Shown here: in pieces, positions 30,160 through 38,880 of the stretch | Position numbering within the stretch: position 1 is the first letter of the stretch | Layout: each line of letters opens with the position of its first letter | Assembly: GCA_905221605.1 (NCBI GenBank) | Contig: CAJNDS010002440.1 | Coordinates: forward strand, 62,001 to 126,000 | Direction: 5' to 3' | DNA: 64,000 nucleotides | Source of the DNA: Symbiodinium natans | Taxonomy: Eukaryota; Sar; Dinophyceae; Suessiales; Symbiodiniaceae | Notes under the pieces: model-generated | Databases searched by the model: none | What the model saw: only the letters and a program-made list of their open reading frames with translations | What the model was told of the DNA's origin: nothing | Made by a program: the position numbers and the translations under genes

Positions 30160-32508
30160 CTACCAGTGGGTCCGAGGCGCAGCTGGAAAACGGGATCAGC
30201 GAAGGCCGGACGCTGACATCCCAAGTCCTCCCCACGCGCAGGTTCAGGGTTCAGGGTTCAGGGTTTAGGGTTCAGGGTTTAGGGTTTAGGCTTTTGGGTT
30301 TAGGTTTTAGGGTTTAGGGTTTCGTGGCTAGGGTCCCTGAACCTCGAGTAGGCTGTGGTTTCATGCAGGGGCTTTCAGGGTTCTAGGGTCCTAAGGTTGC
30401 TTCGGGGTTTAGAGCTTAGGGCTTGGGGCTCCTTTGCGCAAATTTTCTGGACGCCTGCATAGAAAATAGAACGCCGTTGAAAGACTACTCAGAGAGAGAC
30501 ATACAGAAGTAAATAAGATGATAAATCCTGCAGCCGGTATGTGTGCTTGGTACAGCTTTCACAATGGCCAAAAAAATCCGTTGAGGTACTACTTGTAAAG
30601 CAGTACCGTACGAAACATCGGCCCCCCAGGATAGGGACCCTAACCCTAAACCCTAAACCCTGAACCCTGAACCCTGAACCCTGAACCCTGAACCCTAAAC
30701 CCTAAACCCTAAACCCTAAACCCTAAACCCTAAACCCTAAACCCTAAACCCTAAACCCTAAACCCTAAACCCTAAACCCTAAACCCTAAACCGAACTGGA
30801 CCGGAGTGAGTCGGCTCCTGCAGTGTTGCTCCCGATCGCCGGGCGAAGATCCTGAGCCGCGTCGGCTTAGGAGGTTTCGGGTTTAGGGTTCAGGGTTAAG
30901 TTTTTGGGTTAGGGTTTAGGGTTTAGGGTTTAGGGTTTAGGGCTTAGGGTTTAGGGTTTAGGGTTTTGGGTTTTGGGTTTTGGGGTTTAGGGATTTAGGC
31001 GGTTTAGGGGTTTAGGCGGTTTAGGGGTTTAGGGGTTTAGGGGTTTAGGGGTTTAGGGGTTTAGGGGTTTAGGGGTTAGGTTTTTAGGGGTTTAGGGGTT
31101 TAGGCGGTTTAGGGGTTTAGGGGTTTAGGGTTCTAGGGGTTTATGGGTTTAGGGGTTTAGGGGTTTAGGGGTTAGGGTTTAGGATCGTCTACAGGGTCGA
31201 GACCTTAGCCCTAACCCCCAAAACCATCCCAAAACCACTCGGTCCCCACCTCAACGCCTCAACGCCGGGTTTGGCGACGCCCTCAAGCGTGACACCTTGA
31301 CGCCTCAAGCCCCGAAACCCCCCAAAAACAGACCCTAAATCTTGATAAACCCTACTGTAGGCCTGAAACTCGAAACCCCAAACCCTAAACCCCAAACCCT
31401 AAACCCGAAACCCTAAACCCAAACCCCAAACCCTAAACCTTAAACCCGAAACCCTAAACCCAAACCCCAAACCCTAAACCCTAAACCCCAAACCCGAAAC
31501 CCCAAACCCTAAACCCCAAACCCTAAACCCAAACCCCAAACCCTAAACCCCAAACCCTAAACCCCAAACCCTACAATCCCACATCCCTACACCTTAAATC
31601 CCCAATCCTAAAAACCCATAAAAACACCCCCCTAAACCCTAAACCACTACAACCCCAAACCCTAAACCCTACAACCCAACCCTAAAACCCCTAAATTCGT
31701 CTCTAACCCCAAACCCAAACCCGGTGCGCGACCCTATAAAGTGATAAAAAACCCTAAACCCCAACGACCCTAACCCCAACCCCAAACCTGAAGGCCGAGG
31801 TAGCTTCCAGGGGCCCCCGAGACCTCCCAGAATCTTTGCATGGCACACCAGAGGCCTCGCCTCCCCTAAACCCTAAACCCTAAACCACCCCAAACCTAAC
31901 CCTAAACCCTAAACCCTAAACCCTAAACCCTAAACCCTAAACCCTAAACCCTAAACCCTAAACCCTAAACCCTAAACCCTAAACCCTAAACCATAAACCA
32001 TAAACCCTAAACCCTAAACCCTAAACCCTAAACCCTAAACCCTAAACCCTAAACCCTAAACCCTAAACCCTAAACCCTAAACCCTAACCCTAAACCCCAA
32101 ACCCCAAATAAACCCGAGACCCGAGCACCTCCAGGCCGCCTAAACAGCGCCCTCTAAAGCCGACGCCCGAGGCACGTTGCCATGACGAAGCTATGCATCG
32201 ACGTCAGCGCCCCTGCAAACAAAGAGCTTCGGGGTTTAGGGTTTAGGGTTTAGGGTTTAGGGTTTAGGGTTTAGGGTTTAGGGTTTAGGGTTTAGGGTTT
32301 AGGGTTTAGGGTATAGGGTATAGACTCCGAAAGTCTTAGGGTTTAGGGTCTTGGCTTTAGGAACTCTAGGGTTTAGGGTTTGGGGTTTTAGGGTTTAGGG
32401 TTTGGGGTTTGGGGCTTGGGGTTTGGGGTTTCGGGCTTAGGGCCCCTGAAGGCTTACAAAGGCGAATTCACTTATTCAGGAAGCCGAGACCATAATTACA
32501 AGCCCTGA
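30160..32508 (+). other. candidate exon chain within heptamer DNA
   Basis: Four GC-rich islands have splice-like edges and compatible phases on the plus strand. They are 30160-30241 (WVRGAAGKRDQRRPDADIPS, before GTTCAGG), 30824-30873 (after CTCCTGCAG, before GTTTCG), 32172-32233 (AMTKLCIDVSAPANKELR) and 32480-32508 (after CTTATTCAG, ends TGA). The intervening sequence is mostly heptamer repeat. Frames were chosen by eye among several open ones; treat as a hypothesis. No family recognised. Confidence 0.25.
30645..32450. repeat. telomere-like heptamer field
   Basis: CCCTAAA arrays (30645-30795, 31380-31780 degenerate, 31865-32110 nearly pure) and TTTAGGG arrays (30870-31180 including GGGGTTTA octamers, 32232-32320 pure). 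Confidence 0.9.
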
Positions 32509-32663
32509 ACTCCAAGACCTAGACAAACCCTAAACCCTATACCCTAAACCCTACACCCTGAGCCCTAAAGCCTAAACTCTAAGCCCTAAACCCTTGCTTG
32601 AGGCTGAGGGTTTCGGGCTTCGGGTCTGGGAAATTTAGGGTTTGAGGTTGGTGGGTTTGCTCT

Positions 32664-32825
32664 GGGATGTTCACCCTTATACTAACAGTCCTTGATAGGG
32701 GCTATAGTACCCCCTACTAACAACCCTAGACCCTAAACCCTACACCCTAAACCCTAAACCCTACACCCTAAACCCAAAATCCAAAATCCCTAGTAAGGAC
32801 TGTTCGTAAAAAGGGTGAACATCCC
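32664..32825. mobile_element. MITE-like element, family 1 (copy b, array inside)
   Basis: Termini GGGATGTTCACCCTTATACT and, reversed, GGGATGTTCACCCTTTTTAC, both leading into AACAGTCCTT. The centre (about 32712-32778) is a CCCTAAA-type array absent from copies a and c, so heptamer DNA was gained inside the element. Confidence 0.8.
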
Positions 32826-32829
32826 AAGG

Positions 32830-33272
32830 TTTAGGCTGTGGGAACCCCCCTTCAACCTCCACTGCTATGACACACCCTAAGCTTTGCAGGTTTAGCGTTT
32901 AGGGTGTAGGGTGCAGGGGCAGGGTTTAGGGTCTAGGGGTAGGGTTTAGGATTTAGGGTTTATTGTAAGCTTAGGGTACGCCGTGTTTGGGGTGCCTGCT
33001 GCCAAAGAAAACCTAAATCATTTCAAAAACCCCTAAACACTCAATACTTCAAGCTCCTCTTGCCCGCTCTGCCCAAATTCTCCCCAAACCCCTAGAATCC
33101 TAAGGCCCTATTCCTGCATTAAACCCTAAACCCTAAACCCTGAACCCAAAACCCTAAACCCTAAATCCAAAACCCTAAACCCCAAACCCTAAACCCTAAA
33201 CTCTGAACCCTAAACCCCAAACCCTGAACCCTGAACCCTAAACCCTAAACCCTAAACCACAAACCCTCAAAG
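32830..33272. repeat. mixed unique and heptamer DNA
   Basis: Degenerate TTTAGGG (32890-32960), unique DNA (32960-33115) and a CCCTAAA array (33120-33270). No gene seen. Confidence 0.7.
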
Positions 33273-34379
33273 GAGGCGCATGCGGAGCAGAGGCGCCCAG
33301 CCGGACGCGGATCCACGTCACGTCGGCGTAATACATGGCCTGGGCTTTCTTCAGTTTAGGGTTTAGGGTTTAGGGTTTAGAGTTTAGGGTTTAGGGCTTA
33401 GGGCTTAGGGTTTAGGGTTTAGGGTTTAGGGTTTAGGGTTTAGGGTTTAGGGTTTAGGGTTTAGAGTTTAGGGTTTAGGGTTTAGGGTTGACCTGAAAGG
33501 GTAGGGCTGGGCGTTTGGGGGGGAGGGGGTCCCCCCTCTCCCGCCCTCATGGTGTGCTCAGTGAGGGGAGACGCAGGGTTTAGAATTTCGGGTTAGACCC
33601 TCAAACCTCAGCCCCTAAACTCTAAGCCCAAACCCTAAACCCCCTAGGACGGGTCTTAGACCCCAAATCCATCCGGTCCCCGGATTAAATCCTCTAACGC
33701 CTGAAACAACCCGCTAAACCTCAAAAGCCTTAACATGCCAAACCCCCTAGAACCTCCTGGACCCTTAAGCCCAAACCGCCGTGATCCCGAAACCCTAATC
33801 CCTAAAGCCGCCAAACCCCTGAACCCTATACCCTATACCCTAAACCCACCCGACGTAAAATCACAAGTCCCGAAACACTGAACCCCAAACCCTAAACCCT
33901 AAACCCTAAACCCCTAACCCAAACCCCTAAAAACCTAAACCCTAAACCCCAAAACCCTAAACCCTAACACCAACACCCCAAACCCCAAGCCGACTGATTC
34001 GACCCAGAAGCCCAGAAGGCGAGCATGGACGCAAGCATCAGAGGAACGGAGGGCGGAGTCATGGGCGCCTGGAAAGGTCGGAAGGGTTTAGGGTTTAGGG
34101 CTAGAAGGTTTGGGTTTAGGGTTTAGGGTTTAGGGTTTGTTTAGGCGTTATTTGGGGTTTACTTCGGGTGTATTTAGGGCTTGTACAATTCGGGTTTGTC
34201 TGGCTTAGGACTTTGGGTTCAGAAGTCGAAACGGTAGCCGGCCTCTTTCGAGGAGCTCCCCCAGCGTGGCTGGAGCGTCGACGGTGCTTTTCTGGTTTAC
34301 GGCTTAGGGTGTAGGGTTTAGGGTTTAGGGTTGAGGGGATCTGTCAGAAGAAAGAAATGTGATCAGCCTGCCCTCATAA
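33273..34379 (+). other. candidate four-exon gene with heptamer introns
   Basis: Segments are 33273-33327 (CTCAAAG before, GTAATA after), 34008-34076 (ACCCAG before, GTCGGA after), 34223-34294 (GGTTCAG before, GTTTAC after) and 34348-34379 (CTGTCAG before, ends at TAA). Every junction keeps phase 1. Readings include QKASMDASIRGTEGGVMGAW and VETVAGLFRGAPPAWLERRR. The last two introns (146 and 53 bp) are almost entirely TTTAGGG-like. Together 76 codons with the stop; the 5' end is not identified. Several segments are open in other frames, including minus (33273-33355 reads well as MYYADVTWIRVRLGASAP), so strand remains uncertain. Confidence 0.35.
33355..34000. repeat. heptamer field inside the candidate gene
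   Basis: TTTAGGG array 33355-33490, then degenerate CCCTAAA-type DNA 33600-33980. It would form the first intron of the candidate gene at 33273-34379. Confidence 0.8.
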
Positions 34380-34903
34380 TTCAAGGCAGTTTGGCAGCAC
34401 CCTCAACCCTACACCCTACGCCCTAAACCCTAAACCCTAAACCCTAAACCCAGGGTGGGTTAGGGCTTAGGGTTGAGGATTTGAGGTTGATGGCTTAAGA
34501 GTTTAGGGTTTAGGGTCTGGGGCACTTGGGGCCAGTGGCCAGGGATCACAGGGCGTTTAAGGTCTTAGGGTTTGGGGTTTATAGGGCTTAGGGTTTGGGG
34601 TTTAGGGTTTAGGGTTTAGGGTTACGGGTTTAGGGTTCAGGGTTCAGGGTTTAGGGTTTAGGGTTTAGGGTTTAGGGTTTAGGATTTAGGGTTAGGGTTT
34701 AGGGTTACGGGTTTAGGGCTCAGGGGGTTCTGCCTAAGCCCTGAAACCAGGAGCTCGGGGCCAGTCTTCGCAAGCTTTTGAGCCAGTCGAGTTCAACTCT
34801 TGGGGTTTTTGGGTTCGGGGTTTAGTTTAGGGCTTGGGGTTTAGGGTTTAGGGCTTCGGGTTTAGTAATTAGGGTTGCAGGGACACAGTAGAGCTTCTTG
34901 TTT
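34380..34903. repeat. heptamer field next to the retroelement
   Basis: CCCTAAA (34405-34450) then TTTAGGG-type repeats with TTACGGG variants (34455-34880), ending about 25 bp before the 3' end of the Penelope-like element. No gene. Confidence 0.85.
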
Positions 34904-35101
34904 GCCACAAACTACTGAGAGGCACTCAACCCTCAAGGATCGTTTTCTTCGGTAAGCGCTTTCGCCTACTGGCTTGTCGTACCTCGTGCCAAATAGCGAT
35001 TGGCAAGAAGATTCAAGGGATCATAAACATCAAACACATAGCGGGTTCCAGTGACACCTGGAACACATGATCGCTGCAGACTGTTTTTAATTAAAAACAG
35101 G
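34904..35101 (-). repeat. 3' terminal direct repeat (pseudo-LTR)
   Basis: Begins GCCACAAACTACTGAGAGGC and matches 38605-38802 at all but two positions (35088 T/C and 35098 C/T). Penelope-like elements carry such pseudo-LTRs because of tandem or circular-like templates. I looked for the hammerhead core often found there and did not see it. Confidence 0.95.
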
Positions 35102-35175
35102 CTCCCACCATCCCTCCCGTTAGCCTGTATGTCGCCAAGTGTATCTGTATAGTTGGCGAAACAGATTCGGGCCAT
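34966..35175 (-). CDS. small ORF running into the pseudo-LTR
   Basis: A 69-codon frame from an ATG at 35175 overlaps the last 56 bp of the reverse-transcriptase ORF in another frame and ends within the repeat. Its C-terminal half (GTRYVFDVYDPLNLLANRY) looks protein-like and is repeated upstream in the 5' pseudo-LTR. It may be a chance frame; no family recognised. Confidence 0.25.
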   Translation of the reverse strand: MARICFANYTDTLGDIQANGRDGGSLFLIKNSLQRSCVPGVTGTRYVFDVYDPLNLLANRYLARGTTSQ

Positions 35176-37084
35176 TGCTTTTAGCAATCACCGGCTGTAC
35201 GTTGAATGAACCCCTTGAGATGAGGTGCAAATGCTTTTTCAAAGCAGGCATCAACGGTATTCTTTGACATTTTGCATGCCGAATCTTCAACACGCACTTC
35301 CGAACTTGACCGGACTTCTTACGCTGCAATCTCGACAGAATGTTTTCTTTGTCAACAAACGGATACCGGTGCAGGATTGACCAAATCGTGCTTTGAGAAT
35401 GCCCACGACGACCAAGCAAGCGAGCAAAAAGCGAACGCTGGATGTCAAATGTTTCGTGTCGCTTGTTTGTTCGCAAGAGTCGTACAGCTTCTGTGTGCAC
35501 AATAGACCGGCATACCGAAATCGGATGGTCGCTATTTGCAGGGATGTAGTTGTAAATATTGAGAGGCTTCCGGTAAAGCTGGTAGTCAACCTCGGCGGGG
35601 ACATCACCGTCCTGCAATCTTAGCGTGAGTTGCACGTCCAAGAAATGTTGAGTGCAACTACTGGTCACAGGATCTGTTTGAATGTGTCTGTTCCAGCCGT
35701 TGAGGATGCTGAAGATGGAAGTGTCATCGGTTGTCGACATGTCAATGCAAAGCAAACCGTCATCGATGAATCTGGCATAGAACTTGCAAACTTTGTCGAG
35801 CATGGAAACCACATGAAGGTCGAACACGCTCAAGAAAACATTCGCGAGTTCTGAAGCGGCGTGGAGGCCAGTGTTCAAGCCTTGCCATGCCTCGTACTGG
35901 ATTCCATCATACTGCACGAACTGGTTGCTAAGAATCACATGCAAAATAGAATCCAACAGTAGAGCTAGGTTCGGGTCAGCGATGCCATAGAACTGCCAGA
36001 TGCGCCCACTGACAATCTCATATAGCGAATGACCACTACCATCAGCCCAAACCGGTAAGTTTGGATACAAGGCAACAATGTCAAACACGACCAGCCGATC
36101 ATTTGGGCCAGGTTTGTAAGATTCCGCCCAATTTATGACGGCCAAATGTGAGGTGATGACATTCGGGCACCGCACCACCAGATCCCTGAGATAAGCACTG
36201 AGGAAAATGCCTGCATTGCACAGACAGAACCTGCTGTTGTTGCAAATAGGCCTGCTATCCACTGGTGTTTTATGGATCTTAACGTTGATGCGGAATGCCG
36301 GCACTGCATCAGACTGCAACTGCGCGAGCAAGAACTGGGCCTGCTGTTTGGTGATGGAGCATGCCGAACTGGCCTTGTCAACCATGCGCTGTAACCGACT
36401 TTTCATGAGAGCCATTCTGGTACCCATGTCGCCCATAGCAATCGGTTTCATGGATTTGGCCAGCCACTTGCGGCACTGTGCATCAATCCATGGAGCTGAA
36501 ACAATTGCATTTCCCAAGTTCTTGTCAGTGTCGACGATTTTTGTTGCAGACGCATGCGCTTCAAGCCAGCGCACTGCTTTAATATCCAAACGAGTGAAGT
36601 TCTTTACGATACTGCGACAACTTGGCCACGAATCAAGAATCTCAGCTTTCGTCAATCTTCTGTAGATGTCAAACCTGGAAGTCATGTCATCGTCCAGCTT
36701 TGGAAGCCAAGATTTGTTGCCGCGGCTAGTCTTGCGGGTCTTGTTGTCATCGCTCTCGCGTTTCCCGGAGAAAAAGTGAGCCAGAATCATCGACCTCATA
36801 AACGAGTCGAAAGAGGCCATAACTTGTCGGATGGTGTTGGGTTTTGCGTCTGGAATGAATTTAGAGCTCTTGGCGGCGAGGTTGTGTACAAATGCAGGAA
36901 CAGCAGACTTTGAAACATGCACATAGTGAACGCTGTCAACCGCCGGCTTTAATGCCAGCTGCTTCATAGTCGTCCTCTGGGACTGTACAAAAAGGAACTT
37001 CCAAAAATCGATGGTATCATCTGGATTCCAAAAGCTTCGTCTTCTGGAACGATGTTTGTTGCCACCGCTTGTAAAACGCTTCAC
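35120..37084 (-). CDS. Penelope-type reverse transcriptase
   Basis: Open for 654 codons. Motifs in order: DKN (187-189, the family's DKG-like N-terminal motif), KIHK (269-272), FDIVALYPNLP with the first catalytic Asp 335, QGLNTG (401-406), RFIDDG with catalytic Asp 441-442, FLDV (481-484) and the thumb signature LYRKP...HP (503-521). The C-terminus (about 600-650, LMPALKKHLH then LFRQLYRYTW) ends where endonuclease-less members end; there is no GIY-YIG domain. All catalytic residues are present. The frame starts at GTG 37084, overlapping the ORF1 stop (CAGTGAAG) in the -1 frame. The first ATG is residue 40, so translation may use reinitiation, frameshifting or that ATG. It would copy its RNA by priming on chromosome ends or breaks. 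Confidence 0.9.
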   Translation of the reverse strand: MKRFTSGGNKHRSRRRSFWNPDDTIDFWKFLFVQSQRTTMKQLALKPAVDSVHYVHVSKSAVPAFVHNLAAKSSKFIPDAKPNTIRQVMASFDSFMRSMILAHFFSGKRESDDNKTRKTSRGNKSWLPKLDDDMTSRFDIYRRLTKAEILDSWPSCRSIVKNFTRLDIKAVRWLEAHASATKIVDTDKNLGNAIVSAPWIDAQCRKWLAKSMKPIAMGDMGTRMALMKSRLQRMVDKASSACSITKQQAQFLLAQLQSDAVPAFRINVKIHKTPVDSRPICNNSRFCLCNAGIFLSAYLRDLVVRCPNVITSHLAVINWAESYKPGPNDRLVVFDIVALYPNLPVWADGSGHSLYEIVSGRIWQFYGIADPNLALLLDSILHVILSNQFVQYDGIQYEAWQGLNTGLHAASELANVFLSVFDLHVVSMLDKVCKFYARFIDDGLLCIDMSTTDDTSIFSILNGWNRHIQTDPVTSSCTQHFLDVQLTLRLQDGDVPAEVDYQLYRKPLNIYNYIPANSDHPISVCRSIVHTEAVRLLRTNKRHETFDIQRSLFARLLGRRGHSQSTIWSILHRYPFVDKENILSRLQRKKSGQVRKCVLKIRHAKCQRIPLMPALKKHLHLISRGSFNVQPVIAKSNGPNLFRQLYRYTWRHTG

Positions 37085-38562
37085 TGCCGTCCTCTGCTGC
37101 CACCTTTGGCTTTGCCCTTGCCTTTGGGCTTGGAGCCTGTGCCTCGGCTTCGGCCCCGAGGCTGGCCTTTGCCGTTTTTTGGCTTTTGACCATGATGTGA
37201 ATGACCAAAATGCTGCGAGCGACTTGTACTCCGAGCTCGTGGAGTCTTCCTGTGAGTTTTCCTGGAGGACTGCGACGGCGTTCTGGAGAATCGAATACTT
37301 TTGGATGACTTTCGAGAAGAATGCCGTGACGCCGAAGAGCGAGCTGACATGTATGACGCACTTCGGCTTCTTCCTGCGCGACTTTGCTGAGATGTGGTTC
37401 GCCGTTCTTGTTGTCCTAAGCTGCCGCGAGCACCACGATTCGCCTTGACTTGCAAGTTATACTCATCCGCAAGATCCGGATTTTTTGCCAGAACACTGCC
37501 TAGAGCTGATTGCTGATGCACGGTCACTTTGGGTCCTGGTTTCATGCTGTGTCCCTTGTGATCCTGCTTCCGCTTGACATTCTGGGCCTCGAGTGCCAAG
37601 GCTACCTGGAATGTCCGCGGGTCCATGGCTTCATAGCGAGCTTGGGCATCGTCGAGTTGCTTCTGTCTGTTCACAGCCTTTTCTTCCTGCGCTCGATGAC
37701 GGGAACTGTAAGCACCGAGGGTGTGGCGACTGAAAAGGTCAGTCCATGCCTGGATCTTACCCACAATCCTGGCACGATCAGCCTCGGTGTAAAACGCTGG
37801 TAAAGAAAGCATGAATGAAGTCACAGAATCCGATGCTTCTTGATGGAAATGTTGACGGCTGGTGGTTTTCTCCAAATGCTGCAGATATCGTTTTTGGTGC
37901 TGTTGCACGAACTTCCAACATTCCAATGCATGGCGCTGTCGCATTTGCTGCCAAGCCCTATGGATGTCGTAACGCCCATCTGTCATTGCATCGGAATCCA
38001 TGTTAGCCAACTCCAATTCACTCGGAGTGGCAATGGAAGGGTAATCATTGGCAAACTGCCATGGCTTGTCTGCTTCCGTTTTGAAGTCACGATGCATGTT
38101 GTGGCTGCGATCTAGCTCTTCGTACTTCTTCTCCAGGGATTTTTGAGAGAATAGCTTCGCGACACGTCGTTCCCATTCCCTGCTCAACTTCTTCAAGATT
38201 TGTTGGATCTGGAGGTCGAAATTTTTGAGGAGCTGATCTGGGTGTCCATCCATAGCGGGTGGAACTTGTTCATCACGTCTGGGCCGAACATCGCGTGCAT
38301 TAGACTGAGCAAGCTGTGCGAGGTGACCAGATAATTCTCCGAGAAGTTGCTGCTGGGATGCTTGCTGTTGCTGCAAAAACTGTCCAAAGCTAACGGTCAA
38401 TTGAGCAATGTCAGCAGTTTGCATCCAGGGTGCATTCGGAGGTGGAGCATATTGCATCGCATGCTGCTGCTGTTGTTGATGGAAATCTGCGGCAGTTTGG
38501 AAACTCCCGTTGTGCCCCAATCCAGGGTTTGGCATTTGCCAAGCATCACCATTATTTGCCAT
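37081..38562 (-). CDS. ORF1 of the Penelope-like element, putative nucleic-acid binding
   Basis: 493 codons from the ATG at 38562, in a good context (CCATGG). The frame opens 25 codons upstream inside the pseudo-LTR but only at TTG. The N-terminus is Gln-rich (HQQQQQHAMQYAPPP, then FLQQQQASQQQLL). The middle is charged and helical with coiled-coil potential (REWERRVAKLFSQKSLEKKY). The last 120 residues are Ser/Arg/Lys-rich with SR dipeptides (RSRSASYMSARSSASRHSSR) and a KGKGKAKGG tail, typical of RNA or DNA binding. Some endonuclease-less Penelope-like elements carry an upstream ORF1; by position this should coat element RNA. Its stop codon overlaps the start of the reverse-transcriptase ORF. 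No named domain recognised. Confidence 0.75.
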   Translation of the reverse strand: MANNGDAWQMPNPGLGHNGSFQTAADFHQQQQQHAMQYAPPPNAPWMQTADIAQLTVSFGQFLQQQQASQQQLLGELSGHLAQLAQSNARDVRPRRDEQVPPAMDGHPDQLLKNFDLQIQQILKKLSREWERRVAKLFSQKSLEKKYEELDRSHNMHRDFKTEADKPWQFANDYPSIATPSELELANMDSDAMTDGRYDIHRAWQQMRQRHALECWKFVQQHQKRYLQHLEKTTSRQHFHQEASDSVTSFMLSLPAFYTEADRARIVGKIQAWTDLFSRHTLGAYSSRHRAQEEKAVNRQKQLDDAQARYEAMDPRTFQVALALEAQNVKRKQDHKGHSMKPGPKVTVHQQSALGSVLAKNPDLADEYNLQVKANRGARGSLGQQERRTTSQQSRAGRSRSASYMSARSSASRHSSRKSSKSIRFSRTPSQSSRKTHRKTPRARSTSRSQHFGHSHHGQKPKNGKGQPRGRSRGTGSKPKGKGKAKGGSRGRQ

Positions 38563-38604
38563 GGAGATTCCACTAAGGGGAATGCCTCGAGCGCTGCTAT
38601 CAAA

Positions 38605-38802
38605 GCCACAAACTACTGAGAGGCACTCAACCCTCAAGGATCGTTTTCTTCGGTAAGCGCTTTCGCCTACTGGCTTGTCGTACCTCGTGCCAAATAGCGA
38701 TTGGCAAGAAGATTCAAGGGATCATAAACATCAAACACATAGCGGGTTCCAGTGACACCTGGAACACATGATCGCTGCAGACTGTTTTCAATTAAAAATA
38801 GG
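38605..38802 (-). repeat. 5' terminal direct repeat (pseudo-LTR)
   Basis: Copy of 34904-35101 with two differences. It would carry the promoter of the element. ORF1 starts 43 bp downstream of its inner edge. Outside it lies a GGGGCTTATAGGG-like tandem. Confidence 0.95.
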
Positions 38803-38880
38803 GCTTATGGGGCTTATAGGGCTTATGGGGCTTGTGGGGCTTGTGGGGCTTGTGGGGCTTGCGGGGCTTGTGGGGCCTCG
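38803..38880 (+). repeat. GGGGCTTAT/GGGGCTTGT tandem
   Basis: Eight to nine short units of 9-10 bp abutting the 5' end of the Penelope-like element; a telomere-like variant. The junction with the element is direct, with no spacer. Confidence 0.8.

Larger units (their letters stand above)
34904..38802 (-). mobile_element. Penelope-like retroelement, endonuclease-less, complete
   Basis: A 3.9-kb unit on the minus strand: 198-bp repeat, ORF1, reverse-transcriptase ORF, 198-bp repeat. The terminal direct repeats differ at 2 of 198 positions, so the copy is young. The reverse transcriptase has Penelope-type motifs and no GIY-YIG endonuclease. Endonuclease-deficient Penelope-like elements (the Athena and Coprina groups) are known from rotifers, fungi and plants to sit at telomeres, and here both sides are telomere-like repeats. 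Both ORFs are unbroken. No target-site duplication is visible. Confidence 0.88.

Noticed and set aside
34904-35101. Hammerhead ribozyme in the pseudo-LTR
   Set aside because: These are common in Penelope-like elements, but I could not find the CTGANGA ... GAAA core on either strand of the 198-bp repeat by eye; a covariance-model scan would decide.
35272-36913. Plus-strand frames of 70-150 codons over the reverse-transcriptase gene
   Set aside because: Shadows of the 654-codon minus frame, which has recognisable catalytic motifs.
37011-38619. Plus-strand and alternative minus frames over ORF1
   Set aside because: Shadows of the 493-codon ORF1; less regular composition.
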